NCBI GenBank assembly: GCA_030737835.1
Contig: CM060847.1
Coordinates: forward strand, 6,104,484 to 6,168,483
Reading direction: 5' to 3'
DNA length: 64,000 bases
Origin: Acorus gramineus
Taxonomy: Eukaryota > Streptophyta > Magnoliopsida > Acorales > Acoraceae
Shown: in pieces, positions 12,429 to 26,400 of the stretch
Layout: each line of letters opens with the position of its first letter
Numbering within the stretch: the first letter of the stretch is position 1
Notes under the pieces: generated by a model
Database searches by the model: none
Seen by the model: only the letters and a program-made list of their open reading frames with translations
What the model was told of the DNA's origin: nothing
Made by a program: the position numbers and the translations under genes

Positions 12429-13778
12429 AGCCCGAGAGAGACTGTCGTTTGAATTCCATCACTTATATACCGGCCTGCTCTATGTTTGATTGCCGTGGCG
12501 CATGGTCTGGGTAGAAATGTTTTACGCCATTAATGTATTTAGCACCCCTTGTTCAAGAGGGCCCGGTGCCTGCCTGGGAGGTCTGTGAGTTGGGGATGAG
12601 AAGCTGACAGGAAAGAAATAAAAAACAGTTGTGCCAATTTTGTATTTTAGATCTATTATGTCAGTTATACTGACTCTTAATGTTATGTATAAGTTGGAGG
12701 AAATTAAAATACATTTTTAATGTTTATTGGAGGAAGAATCGCTAGGGCTGGATGTCAAGGAAAAAAAAGGAGATTATTTGATCCCGTCTTCCCTTTCACA
12801 CCCTTCTTTGCTGCCTGAGAGAGAATAAAAGGATATTATTTTATCGTGTGATTGGTAACTTTTTATGGTTTGTGTGATTGTCAAGTAATTAAGGTTCTGA
12901 GACAAATTGTTCTAATTTTAAAAAATAAAAAATTCATCAATTTTATTTATATTCATATTTATTAAAATTGAAACAAAAAATAAAAATAAATACTATTACA
13001 GTTTTTAAATGAAATAAAATATTTTTATTTTTATTTTAAAATTAAAAAACTTGTTTACAATTTATCACTATTATTTTTTATATTAAATGCTATGATTTCT
13101 TACAGGAATTCTAAAATCAAGGGGAGTGCACAAAGAGATACACCAATGGTTGACAAGAATTTGCAACAAAAAAAGATCACTGAGTCGAATCCCAACATTT
13201 ACCTACCAAACAAAAAAAAAAAAAAAAACTTTTTTTATTATTTTTATATAGGAGTGTATTACTTTCTTATCAGAAGGAAATTGACTTTCTTGGCACCTTC
13301 TCAACTCATTGGAATATATGAATCACTGTTATATGCATAGTTTATTCTCTCAATAATCCCACTCAAATAGATTACAACATCAGTCAATATTTACATCAGT
13401 CAAAGTCAGGATAAAATCAAATATAAACGATACAGCAATTCCATTATGTACAAAGCTTTATAAGCATACATGGAACATAACCTTAAGCTAGCATCCTTCC
13501 CCTAGAAGAAATCTAATAACATAGTTGGAACAAATTATCATTTAGCATAACATACATGAATAATCACTTTACTGATTTATTGTTGAACTAATTATTTGCC
13601 AGCGCTTACAAACCAAATCAAATCAGACTCCATTTTACCAGTCAGGCCAACACCATATGCGATCAGATGCACCTCACAGAACCTTTTGATTCCCCTGCAC
13701 GCTTTCAATTGCAATCCTTTTATGATTGCTCAATATGCCAACTCTCAAAGACATGTTTTGTTTTTTAAATTACCTCCT
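12429..13778. other. Intergenic spacer between convergent genes, AT-rich
   Basis: It holds the helicase 3' UTR and, on the other strand, the 3' UTR of the PHL-like gene. Around 13100-13230 is a short stretch ending in a poly(A) run, preceded by GAGTCGAATCCCAACATTTA. A similar motif plus an A-run recurs at 63696-63730, so this may be a SINE 3' end. No gene seen. Confidence 0.45.
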
Positions 13779-14645
13779 CTACATGTTAACGGAGTTTCCT
13801 TTGTTCGCACCTTGTATGGGAGAGCTCGTGATGCTACCAATCGAGCCAAGTGTCTGGGAGCTCAACTGCGGGCTTGTAGGGGGTGGTGCACCCACATTAG
13901 GGTTCATCTGCTGTTGTAGAGCCCCGGAACTCAGTTGCGGGCTCATAGGGGGCTGCTGTCCCACCATCTGTTGCGGGCTTATTTGCTGCTGTGGTTGCAT
14001 TGCCATTGGAGAGCCCGCTTGCATATGCTGGGAAACAACGGGCATCTGCTGCAATGGAGAGCCCATCTGTTGGGGCTGCTGCATTTGCTGCAATGGAGAG
14101 CCCATCTGTTGCGTCTGCTGCATCAGCTGCTGCTGTTGTTGCAACTGCTGTTGTTGTTGCTGTTGTTGCTGCTGCATCTGCTGCTGCTGTTGCATCTGCA
14201 GCTGCTGATGCGGATTCAAGTAAAAGTTGGCCCCTGGCATCCTTGGCGGTCCCATGGGAGCCATCATCACCCGCTGCAATTGGCTCATGTTTCCCCTGTT
14301 CATTGCCTGGTTCAGCATTGAAAGGCCCGCTGCATTTCCTGGCATTCCGGCCATGCCTGACTGCTGACTGAACATGGCGGCAGCCCGGTTGCCCATCCTC
14401 ATTTTTGCAGCCATGGTGGCAGCCTGAGCGGGCATTAAGGGGCGTGATCTGAGATTGGCCATACTCAACTGGTTCTGGCCCATTCCCCCAATAGGGCCCA
14501 CAGATGATGACATAGCTGTTGGCCCCGGGCCCCGAGCACCTCCCATGCCCATGACATTGTTCAGCCCACCAAGCCCAACCATCCCAGGATTCACATTCCC
14601 CAAGGCCATGGTTGATCCTAGGCCCATCATCATCTTCCTTGGTAT

Positions 14646-14678
<33 letters not shown>

Positions 14679-17600
14679 CTGCTGCTGTTGCATTATCTGC
14701 AGCTGCAATGGAGAAGCCTTGCTAACCATTGGATTTAGGTTCGAGCCGTGTCCCATGAGCTGTGAGAGAGAGCCCGCTTGGAGGAGGGATGGTGACCTTT
14801 GCATGTGTAATTGTTGAATATGCTGCTGTTGTAGCTGTGCCTGTTGGTTTTGCTGTGGCTGTTGCAGCGAAGCTGCAAGGTCCATTTGCTGTTGTGGCCG
14901 GGCAGGCATTGCCATCCCAGGCAGATATCCCTGGGACATGGGCAGGGTCTGTACGTTAGTTCCCTGAGGCAGCATTTGCAGGCCCGTCGAGAGATTTTGG
15001 GATGTATTGATAGGCATGCCACTGTTTGCCTGGGTAGCCATGTTAGATGATTGACCAGGGACTGCATCTTGGTACTGGACCGCCATTGCTGAATTTTCCA
15101 TGGTCATACCTGGAACGGTGGGTGCGCAACCAGCAGCAGGGCTCGTGCGAGTTGATGGAGAGAGAAATTTATCTTCAGTGATTTCAAACCCAGCACGCAA
15201 CATCTGTAATTGAAAATTAATATTATATCTCTTCCAAATAGATATCAGAAACTTCAGAGCTGAATGATTCAGTATACAGATTGAGCTGAAAGCACGAGAG
15301 ACTAACCAGTGAACAGAACTGCTTGGCAAGCAGGTCCGCAAAATGCTGAACAAAGAAAATGATGTGAGAAAAAATACAATAACTTGAGATGAAAAGCGGG
15401 AAAGCTTATAATAGGTCACCTATTTGAGCTATTTGTATTGAATATGCAATTGTAATGGAAGATACTCACAGTGTTGGGCAATGTGAGGGAACAGTCATGC
15501 GAGGTGGGAAGATCAGAATCACCATCATCTCCATACTGCATCATCACATGGCCATCATTACCAACTTCTCTCATGGTTAAACTGGTTGCAGCCTTGGGAA
15601 CAACAACATTTCCTGTACACAATCATGGGATATAAGTTAGCAGATATCGTGGTTAATGAACTGCCTAAAAACCACTGTAAACTAACCTTGGAAGCTACGT
15701 TCATGGCGTGTCAGACATAGCCTTCTGGTCTTGCAGGTATTCATGGTCCCGGATTGAAGTGACCTCGACATTGGCCAGATAGGATCATTGAAATCCTCAG
15801 GGTTTTGAGCAGCTGATAGGCAGATGGAGAGTTGTTGAAGTGAATGACCTGTGGGTTTCCTTGTGGGAATATTGTCAACCTTGTTCTTTTTGCAATTAAG
15901 TTTGTACCTTAAATATAACCAGAACCAGGAGAACAGTCAGAATAATAAGATTGATAAGAAGATCATAGAACAAGCATATTCAATTGACTGGTCAGAAAAT
16001 ATACTTTGAGGTCACCATCTCAATTTTTGAGAACCTATCCAGCAAAACTGGATCGACCGGTGCGTTCCCAACTGACGGGCTATTTGCATTCAATGGAGCA
16101 TTCATATTGCTGACGCTAGCAGGTGATGCAACTCCACTCATGGATGTGGTCTTTGGGATGGAGTTTGATTTCCTTTTACCCATCTGGTGCTGGTGTTGAA
16201 CAGAATCACTAGGGCTGGATGTCACAGAAGGGGTCCCTACAGCAGCATTTGAAACCGCTGCAGTCTTTTCCTTTTGTGAACCTAGAGTTGAGGCTGTTGT
16301 GATAGCACCAAAAGGGCCACCAAGTGAACTGCTAGAAATCTCTCCAGATTTTGATGATACAGGTGATTGAACCACAGCTCCAGAAGAAACCCTTGGACTT
16401 TGTGCAGACTTCCTCTTCTGAAGCACATCATCCTTTCTTGCATCCTTCTCGCCCACGGAGCCAACACTATGCCACGGTGACTGGGGAGGGAAATGCGATC
16501 TCGAGAATGGTTGCTGACTCATTTGCTGGATCCGCAACTGATGCTGTTCCATCTGATTAATTTCTGGTTCCACTACATGTGGAGAGTCTTTGGGATTCAC
16601 TACTTCTTTCTTGTTCCACTTCTCCATACCAACTTGCTCTTCCTTTACACCATATCTTATGGTCTGTTGACCCAAGTAAAACGGTGCACCTGCTTGTTGA
16701 TTTGTCACTCCATCAAGTCCCGCTTGAGGTAGGTATCTGTGCATGTTGGCATATTGGATCCCTTTCACCTCCATTTGCTGCTGTAGAGGGCTTTTCCATT
16801 GCATATCAGACCCTTGACGACCATCTAGTGAAGGCCCTGATTGTTGATGCTGTTGCAAGTTATCTAAACCCAGAGGTGGCTGTCTCAGCCTCTTCATACC
16901 TGATATAGCTGTCAGTTGGGGGTCTTGGATTTCACTCTTTTCCATCGAATTCCCACTGTTTGTATAAGAGCTCATTGCATTATGCATGGAAGTCAAAGGG
17001 ATATTTGAATTCCCTCCAAATTGATTAGCAGGTGAACCAGGGACACGATCTTGGACAACTCTGGGGTAGCCCGTTGCTGATTGGATCCTGTGTAGGGGTA
17101 ATGTAGGTAATGCCTGTCTTGAGATCTCTTGTCCAAAATGTTTGGGTCTTAAGTCAGGAATGCTGCCTGCAACTACAGGTTGCATGGCTTTATTCTCATA
17201 ATAATGTTGTCCTGCAGCCTCCGCTGACATGGAGCCTGGATCTCCTGACATGCAGTTGGCGTTTTCAGGTAAACTGTCCAAACAAACCCTCTTTCCTTGA
17301 GCCTGACTATTTTCCACAATCGCCATTTCTGGTGTTGCCCGCAATCTCTTCTTTCTTCCCCCACAAATACCAAGATCGAGCTGTAAATAATTTTTTTTTT
17401 TTTTTTTTCAAATGGAAATTATTATGTCTTTCACAAAAGAAACTTTCCCACAGAAAAAAAATGAGCACCAGATACCTTGCTAAAAGCAGGAGTTCCTAAT
17501 CTGTCCATCATAGGGGTAGGATCTAAACAAAGTTTTGGCTGCAAAGCTTTCACTATTCGGGACTCAACTTCCTGTGACAATCATAATTTAACAACAAAGA

Positions 17601-20600
17601 TAGGAAAAAGTATATCATTCACACAAGTTTGCAATATTAACTAACCATCAGATCACTGTACGTCCAAGAGTCATCAGATATCAAAGGAATGTCCTTGACA
17701 ACATTTTCCAGAGACAAACGTAGCCGCACTTTGTTAACAATGGGAGTTACCCCCATAGAAGACACAGTGTTTCCTTGTCCAGGCCAACACTTCCGATAAT
17801 CGCGTATCTGGAGATGTTTAAGTCATCAGTAAAGGAAAGAAACGAAGACACTGATATAATGACAGTCAATCCATAAACAATTCTAGCTGATTAGTTAGTA
17901 GTTAGTACAAGTCCCCCAACTCAAAGCAAAACTTTATAAAAGCGCCTTGTATGACCTTTTTTTTTTAAGGAGAAAGATAGGAGCTTCATATATAGATGAT
18001 GCCCCTCAAACAAAATGAGGACAAGGGATCTCCAAAAAAAAAAAAAAAAGCATAGTTATCAATTATCATAATACAAAAGCTACAGCAGCATATATCAGTT
18101 AAAAACTGAAAGACTAATTGGTCTATTCACTATTTACGAATCTTGTTGTTCAAGAGCCTGAACAAAAAAAAGTTTGTTGGTCAACTCAAAGAATATAAAT
18201 TTGGAATACTTTCATAAAAATATTAAACAGTGAAGTTCATGACATGGGTTAGAAGCAGAAAAGTCTGACTTGATATTTTCATTTAATGATCTTATTCACC
18301 TTATCGAGAGGGAAAAAACAGGTATTCTTACTGGCAGAAAAAAAATCAGACAATAAACATTTCTCAAATCCCAGAAGCCTAAATACATTATACCATGGTC
18401 TGTCCACATAATTATTCAATCAGGGATTTTATCATTGCATCTGACATATTTTACAATGAATACCAATCAGTAGAGAAACAAACATTTGAAACACCAAACA
18501 TGAGTCTAGGATGTATGTGGGGTTGGGGGTTGGGAGGGGGAGCAGGGTTGCATGAATTAAATATTATACGAGTCAATAATCTCCAATGAAACCTATCAAT
18601 GGCACTACCTGTACCTGAAGATTAATACATGTAGTTTGGTTATAGCAAACTTTGGCTTCTGCAATCAGTAGGGGAATAATGGCACACATAAAAAGAAAAA
18701 AAAATACAACATGTAAAGCGAAACCAATTGTATACATATATGCAAAAAAGAAATCACCAATATCTCACCTCACATATGATAGCCCCATCAAAATACTTGC
18801 AAGGTATATCATCCAAAATATCCCCAGGTAACCATCCAGACTCAACAGCCTAGGGTACATAAGCAAACATTGCAGCATTATTAAGTATAATTAATAAGAA
18901 GGGGAAAAAGGAAACAAGAACCAGATGTGTACAACTACAGAGTTCTAAAAAAAAAAAAAACACTAGATTTTTCCTTAAAAATGGAATGAGAACAACTAAA
19001 CTAAATTAAATGTGACAGTAAAAGAATTGTTCTAGCAAACTCAAAACACGTCACCTAAGAACAGGTGGGCCAACATTGGCCAAGTGATAGAAACTAAACG
19101 CATGACACAAAAGCACACAACCAATAATTTTATAAAATAAAAGGAAAGAACAATTATACTCACAGAAAAAAGCGTCTCTGATGCTCTATTGTATGGATGT
19201 AACAATTTTGGAGCATCTTGAAGCAGAGGTGGGAGCTCTCCTTTCTGCAATAAAATTACATATTAGCACATTATCAAATCCAAGTTAGCTTTCTAATACA
19301 ACCATTTAGCATGGAAAAATTAAGTTCACATAGAGAACAATAATCAATCAAAATAGGTCAAAAGGCCAGTCACTCCTTCAAAGAATGCTCAGTTCAAATT
19401 CACTATAAAGGATTACAAAAGGAAATAGTCATAGATAAGAAAGTTAGCAAAGAAAAGAGCAATTCAAAACAACCCCAAATGAAATACAATTATCCCTCTT
19501 GCTATCTGAACCAATGACTTCCCATTATTACCATTACCAGTCAACAGATATTCAAGTTTTGATTTTTATACCCGGTCTACAAGTTAGTGAATGATAAAGT
19601 GTGATTATTTAGGCATGTCAAACATTCTTAGTTGTAACGGATTCTTTATCATACCTCAGTAGGTTTCCCAATCGAAAATCCATCAGGGAGAAGGTTCAAA
19701 ATGAAGGAGATTTCTTGCTCTGTGGAAAAAGAAAAAAAAATTTAAAAAATATTCATGTAAGTAGCATGAGGACATGTTAATTATATATTCTCACACCTGG
19801 TGAAGTATCAAGCCCTCCTGAGGCATCCACAGCTTCCTTACTGATATAAGCCTGGGATTAAATAGCAAAAGAGAAGAAAATTTAAATTTCACAAAGAAGA
19901 TGACAGGATATTCTACTTGACAAAAATATGAAAAGTAATCCATCTATGGAAATAATGAACAAGAATTCTTTCTATGTACTCCACTTTAGACAGTGAGAAA
20001 AGGTTAGATCATATTTTTCTAACTAACTTGCATGTTGACAATGCAGAGGGTATTAACCTGCAGGAGATTTGCTTCAAAAGGCATTAGGCACTGGTTTGAA
20101 GGTAACATAGATTTAAATTAGACAGACTCAAGGGAAGATTTTTTCTCCTTTTTTCTTTTTCTTTTTTAATAAAAAACCAGGATTGGAACATTGATATTAT
20201 AATAAAGATCAATGACAACCCCCCCTCCCCCTACAACGGGGACGAGGGATCCAAAGATGGGACACAAAACTATATGAAGCTCACATCTTTGAAAAAAAAA
20301 AATTAAAAAAAAAGAAAAAAAACTCCCCCTTGATACAGAATTTTGGCTATTCCAAAGACAAGGCTCCAGTGCCCCTCCTTTGTTTGGGGTTTTCATTTAA
20401 TTAATAAAATTCATGTAATAAGCTCCCACATTTCTTCAACAAAAATGGACCAATTGGAGAAATGAACTAGGTCGACCCAAAAGTCTCATTGTTATTCAAA
20501 AAACATTCAAATCAAAAGCCCAAAAGGGTGGTATTGCTTGAAGGTGACTGAAATTACACGAACAATTTGATGAGCGAGAAGACTGATGGCTTTCAGAGAT

Positions 20601-21639
20601 ACGCAAATATGCCAGAAAATCATGACAGGATCCAGAAAGCTTTAAAACCAAACATGTGCCACCCAATACGTGGTAGACTCTCGAGCCGCACATGGAAAAT
20701 CTTCACTGGAATTAGTAATCCACAATAAAGGACACATGGAGTTGTAATTTACTTCTCGAATAGGTTTTGGGATTCTGTCATTTCAGGGGACAGTTTTTTT
20801 TCTAATGTCTCTCTAAAATTGTCATTCTTTGTACTACTCTCACCGGATCACTCATGCACTATTTTAATTGTTGATTAATAAGGCATTAGGTTTCTTCCAA
20901 AAAAATGCCAATTTGGCTGTCAAGACTGAATTTTCTGCGACCAAAAATTTTCTCCAAACTGATAGGTAACAAATATGTACATCAGATCATCAAATAACAA
21001 AATAGGGCAATTAACGACAACATCAAACCATTCTTCTATTTTTGGAGATCTTTTCAAGCATGTCACCAACTTAGCAACAAAGCTTGTGAGTGACTGAATA
21101 TTGATCAAAAAGTAAAAGTTATAATATCAACATTCAGTCATGTTGTGAATGTTTTTTCTTTCTAATTTTGCAACCAAGAAAACAAAACATAAGATGCCAT
21201 GTGTCAGTAAGGTGAATAATTCAGCTAGTTCTGATCACCAAATCCGATGAACCTTCCACCGGTTATTGTTTAATCCATTTGACTAATTTTAGATCGCCCT
21301 TAGTGAAGATGAGAAAAGAATACATAATCTACACAATGCCAGCACCAACTAATTTCATTTTCCCTGCAAAGTTAGTATCTTTAGTACCCAAAACCCTAAT
21401 TTTGCAGATTCAATCTCAAAAAAATAAAATATTAAACTGAAAACCCAAGAAAACGATCATAGAACAAACCAAAAAGCTCATAGATCCAAGTAAAAGATAA
21501 AGACCTCGCGATTAAGATCGGAGACCGGCGAATTCCGCTTCGAAGACTCGCTCGCCTCTACGACTGCTTCGGTGGTCTCCGGAGGAGGTGGTCTTGGGCG
21601 GAACCTCGTCCCCTTCGTAACCTTGAAGGAGACACCCAT
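13779..21639 (-). CDS. PHL: PHL / SPT20-like transcriptional cofactor with polyglutamine tracts
   Basis: This resembles Arabidopsis PHYTOCHROME-DEPENDENT LATE-FLOWERING, a nuclear protein reported to act with phytochrome B and CONSTANS in flowering. Its N-terminal region is related to SPT20 of the SAGA coactivator. Exons: 21639-21505, 19851-19797, 19719-19655, 19244-19164, 18849-18769, 17807-17646, 17571-17476, 17380-16005, 15907-15687, 15612-15470, 15345-15307, 15203-13779. They sum to 3879 nt (1292 aa) with every phase matching. The N-terminus reads MGVSFKVTKGTRFRPRPP. The SPT20-like block includes EQEISFILNLLPDGF, DIPCKYFDGAIICE and IRDYRKCWPGQG. A large serine- and proline-rich middle exon follows, then a Q/M/G-rich C-terminal exon with a 15-glutamine run. 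Intron 1 is long (about 1.65 kb). Its donor is GTCTTT, a weak match to consensus, though the frame supports it. The name is inferred from family knowledge. The intact reading frame is seen directly. Confidence 0.88.
14128..14200 (-). repeat. Q-rich low-complexity coding repeat in PHL
   Basis: CAG/CAA codons on the minus strand give an almost unbroken glutamine stretch interspersed with L and M in the last exon. Downstream, a degenerate unit reading QMGSPLQQM-like recurs two or three times. Such tracts are length-variable and are found in transcriptional cofactors. Confidence 0.85.
14646..14690 (-). repeat. 15-codon polyglutamine tract in PHL
   Basis: There are fifteen consecutive glutamine codons on the minus strand. 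Twelve are CAG and three are CAA, grouped so that CAA breaks the CAG run into six-codon blocks. It is followed by IPRKMMMG in the protein. Confidence 0.95.
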
Positions 21640-23419
21640 GGTTTCTGCTTCTGATTTGAACCTTCTCTCGCATCAATCGATCGACAATAAATAAACCCTA
21701 ACAAATCTGGTCTCGTGGAGATGATTTTCTTTTCGGGCTGTAGATTCGGATCTATATTATGCCCGGTTGCACGCCTGTACAAGAAGAATAATTAATTAAT
21801 TTTTTTTTTATGTTCAGCCTTCAAAAATATGATATATATTTTATATCATAATAAATAACTTATTTGATTGTCAATCATTAAAAACATTTTCAATGTGAAT
21901 GTGTGTCATTTCTATCACTTATAACTAAAATCAAACTTAATTAGAGTTAATCTCTAACTAATCGATATATTTAACAAAAATAACTTTAATTGAATATTTA
22001 CAACTATTATTATGTGATTATTTTAATTCAATTAAAATTCAATAAGAATACCACTGATATATTTTCTTAAAGAATATTTTTAGAAATTTTAGAAATAAAA
22101 TATAATATTATAATTTTTCAATGGTGCAAGATAATTTTTCTATTTTTTTGAAAAAAATATGAAAAAGAAAATAAGGGGTACCATTATAAAATGACATTTT
22201 AATATCATTCACCGATATTGTTCCATATATGTGACAAATAAATATATTTTTGGTAGGCAATGCTGAAACTCACAATAATTATTTTTTTCATTTTTTTTGT
22301 TATAAATTCTTTTACCAATCACTAAATTTTTTTATTTTTTATTTTTTCCCTACTAGTTATAGAACAATGGTTCAAGGCTTAGCGTTGTTACTAATAGATC
22401 CTGGGTTTGAGTCTTGACACTGACTTACCTACCTGTTTGTTGACGATTATTCAAAAGAATTTTTCGTGAGACTGGACAAACAGGCGAAAGTCTTGTTGGC
22501 GATTATTCAAAAGAATTGTCTATGAGACCAGGACAAACAGACGAAGGTTATCTTCCCAGCTTGATCATAAGAACAGTTACAGAGGATCCCTTTAATATAA
22601 AAAAAAAATTACAGATTTTAAGTCTCATGAAAAATAAGTCATGTAACATATACTACACTAAAATAATATGAACGACACTCTTTTGTCATGAATTGATTGA
22701 TATATTTTAGCAATGCTTCGTCAAAGTTCAAAGATCCCATTGGTCCCATGTAGATCACTTGAGGCACTTTGATTCATAACCACTCTCTTCTCATCCCGAT
22801 GCATGCTTTTGTTAAGTGAACATGTAAATTTTTTTTTTTTTTTTTTTATGAAAGAGAATATATAAGTTTTTGTTACGTAAGTGTTGAAATCTAAGCCTGG
22901 AGGGTCATTAGATACAAATTTTGTTGTCAACTATTAACTATGGATCTTAGTATTTATATTTGACTTTTTTTTTATAAACTCGCCTTTTTACATAAATAAT
23001 ATACATGTAAAAAATCAAAACACATGGGAATGCAGTAATGTACATAGTATTATTGCATGTAGGTTTGCCGTAATATTATATATGTTCTTATATTTCTTAC
23101 TTCATTGCATTGTGTGAACAAGTATGTTATCATGAACTGTATCTACCCACTTTATATACATCATCTTAAAAACAACACACACACACACATATCATTTCTA
23201 GTAATTAATCTGGGTGTACTTTGCACCAATGTATAGATACAGAAGACATCACATATATTAGGAAGAAGCATATTAATCTGCTACAATGTAATACATGTTT
23301 CCCTGCTAGAATACAAACAGGCCATCTACAGTTTCAAGATATAGAAGAGAATTACCATCTGCTCATTTGACTGAGGAATTATTTCTGGTCTATAATTATT
23401 TACTCGTATGCGCGTATCA
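21640..23419. other. Intergenic spacer with AT-rich repeats
   Basis: This holds the upstream region of the PHL-like gene and the region beyond the 3' end of the hydroxy-acid oxidase gene. It is mostly AT-rich with no supported gene. Near 22370-22440 is a tRNA-like motif (GATCCTGGGTTTGAGTC), directly followed by a short tandem duplication. A (CA)n run lies near 23175. Confidence 0.45.
22439..22551 (+). repeat. Tandem duplication, about 56 bp x 2
   Basis: Two adjacent units share GATTATTCAAAAGAATT and later GGACAAACAG.CGAA, with a few substitutions. They follow a SINE-like tRNA-box motif, so they may be the body of a small retroposon. Confidence 0.6.
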
Positions 23420-26400
23420 TCACATCAAGGACCTCAACCTATCGCCCTCAGTCCTCACATGGCTTCTTGTGATGTCCTTCACAGTGCAGCAGCCATTGAG
23501 AGACATGGTGAGCTCAAGCTCATCTTTCAGCATCTCAAGGACCCTCCTTACTCCATATTCTCCCTTTGCGGTCAGGCCATAGATCACTGGCCTTCCAATC
23601 TGTAAAATTGAAGAGCGAAAACATTTTAGGCGTATATCATATTTAGAGCGAGTGATAAAAAAGGGCAAAAATCACGTTGGATTGGTTGTTCAAGGCATTG
23701 CAACATTTCCATTAAGAAAAAAACACATTTTAGGATCATGAAAGTTTTCATTGCATTGCAGATGAGGGTTGCTGTATCAAGTAAAATTTGGCTACTCTAT
23801 ATAAGGATGAGTACCAAGACATAAAGAGTGCAGGTAAAGGATAAAAGTAAACTACCATTCACAATTGAATATGAATTACCATGACAGCTTGGGCACCAAG
23901 AGCCAAGGCTTTAAAAACATCTGTTCCACGCCGCACCCCTCCATCAAAGAGAACAGGAACTGCTCCTGCCACGGCTTGAACCACCTGCATCTCCTCTCAC
24001 TCAATTAATATGATGGGAATGTCATGCCATTGAAAGGCTACAACCTTTATCAATATCCTAGCTCAATAAATTTATAAAGAACATGTTAGGGGCAGTTCCA
24101 CGAGCAACCCTTCTTATGCAGTCCTCACATGTTTTGATTTTTTATCAAATATATACTTTATGTAATAAAGCATATACTTTCATAAAGGTGATGTATGTAT
24201 CCAATGAAATGTATGGATCCATTTACAAAAGAAGTGAAAATTTACATGATTTGTTTAACGAGGTATATACCTCATTGGAGGTATATTGGACTATACACAG
24301 GACTATAAATGGGAATTGTGTGTAAAAACGTTATACATATACATGACTAAAGCCAAAAGGCCACAATAGTAGTGCCAATTTTTTTTTTTTTTTGTACGTT
24401 TTTGTTTTCTGTTGATGTTGTTTGGGTGGGGAGATGTTGTAAACACATGTTCTGATCAATTATCAATAATCACAGAAAAGAGACTAACTTATAAATGCTA
24501 GAGGAAACACATTACCTCTTCAAGGACAGAAATTGAGGCTGGAGCATAATCAAGCTGGCGGGCCCCATGATTGGACACAATTATTGCATCTACACCTACT
24601 TCAACTGCCTTTTGGGCTGCACATAACAAGTTCATCAAGACATGACAATTGAAGAGTAAATAGAATTTTTCTTCTACAGAAGAAGCTCTGAAATTTGAGA
24701 GAATATCACTAGCAATTGTTTCACAAATCAGGAAGAAGAAGAAGAAGAAGAAGAAAGAAAACAAAGTAAAATGAGCAGTGGTTTTACCATCTTCAGCAGT
24801 AAGCACACCCTTCAACAAAATTGGTAATTTGGTCATAGATTTTAACCATGCTATATCCTGCAAAAATTAAGATCAGAATACAATATCCTCAAATAAATGA
24901 TAAGGAGAAAACATATGTTAAAACATGATAATACTGCTGCCTGTTAACACAAATACACACATTAGGGGGATAATAAGAACAATCACATTCCTAGGCAACA
25001 TGTTAAATTAGAAAGAAGCTACCGCAATTTTGATGCTTTTATAAAAAATGAAATCCGGACACATTAAGAGGATGCCTAAGGATTTCCTTTCACGAGTGCA
25101 AAAATTTTCATATAACAGCCCGTCAAGACAGATTTCAAGTTTTTTGTAGTAAAAAATTACACCTGGTCACAAATGGTTACCTTCCAATTTAAAGAAGGAT
25201 CCAAAGTCTGAGATGCAAAAGCTCCAAAATCTGAACCACCTTTCTGTAGGCACAACAAAAGATCAAAAGATGATTTCCTTTTCCATCCAAGTATGTGATT
25301 AGTTCAGATTAAAACATAAAATATGTTCTACAGTTTGTGTTGTTCCAGCTTTTTCCAAAAGTTGTTTGAGGTTAGCAGCCAGCCCACTAATCATAATGAA
25401 TCAAAACGCATACATAAAAAGAAAACACATTGTATATGAATCAAATAGACAGATTTGACATGGTAATATATAGTAACTCTTCTCACCGAGTCAGCTTCAA
25501 CTGACAACAGACCTTCCAGATTCTTCAATTGCGGTGCAGTTAGCCTGCAAATTTGTTCCATTAGTTGTTTGTGGTCACCTGTTAACGAAATTATGGTTCC
25601 CAAGAAACAAAAGGCGATAAGCAGACTCACTTATTCCTAATATCTGCTTCCCTTCGGCCGAGCTTAGGAGTATCAGCTGTCAAGACAACAGCTTTAAATC
25701 CATTGCTCTCAGCCCTCGCCAACAATTGAGCTGAAACATATCGCTTTTTGTATACCTACAACAGAGTGATCCACTAAATGAATGCCTGTCCATATCACAT
25801 TACAACTGATGCAAATAAGGACTACAAGCAAAATATAGCTTACATATAACTGATAGAAGCGAACAGCATCACAACTCGAAGCAACCTCTTCGATGGTGCA
25901 AGAAGACGAAAATGATAAAACCTGAAAGTGCCCATCAAAGAGAACTGTTAGAATGAGATAATGAAATAATGGGAATCCTTGTATTCCACTTAGGGTTTAA
26001 TCCCTTTATATATACAAGTGTCTAGGAGTTACACGTGTAATACACTACACACATTATGAGATAACACATATAATCTAACAGCCCCCCTCAAACTCACGGT
26101 GGATCATACAAAGTGAGTTTGCGAAGGAGAAACTGAAATCGAGGAACTGGATGTGACTTCGTAAAGAAATCAGCAAGCTGCTCAGCAGAGGAGATATGCG
26201 GAAGCGATAATGTCTCTGCAAGAAAGTGCTGACAAACGAAGTGACAATCGATCTCAATGTGTTTGGTCCTCTCATAAAAGATCGGATTGCTAGCAATCTG
26301 AATAGCAGACCGGTTATCACAGTGAAGAGGAGTAGGACCAGTCATAATAACTCCTAGATCCACCAAGAGACGTCTGAAATGAACAATCTCCTTGGTAGTG

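Noticed and set aside
13092..13230. SINE
   Set aside because: Only a GAATCCCAACATTTA-like motif plus an A-run is visible. There is no complete tRNA-type A and B box head or target duplication. The similar motif at 63696-63730 keeps it as a possibility only.
13726..14820. Cys-rich or Leu-rich plus-strand frames opposite the PHL last exon
   Set aside because: They are reverse readings of CAG repeats. The minus-strand frame is the real one.
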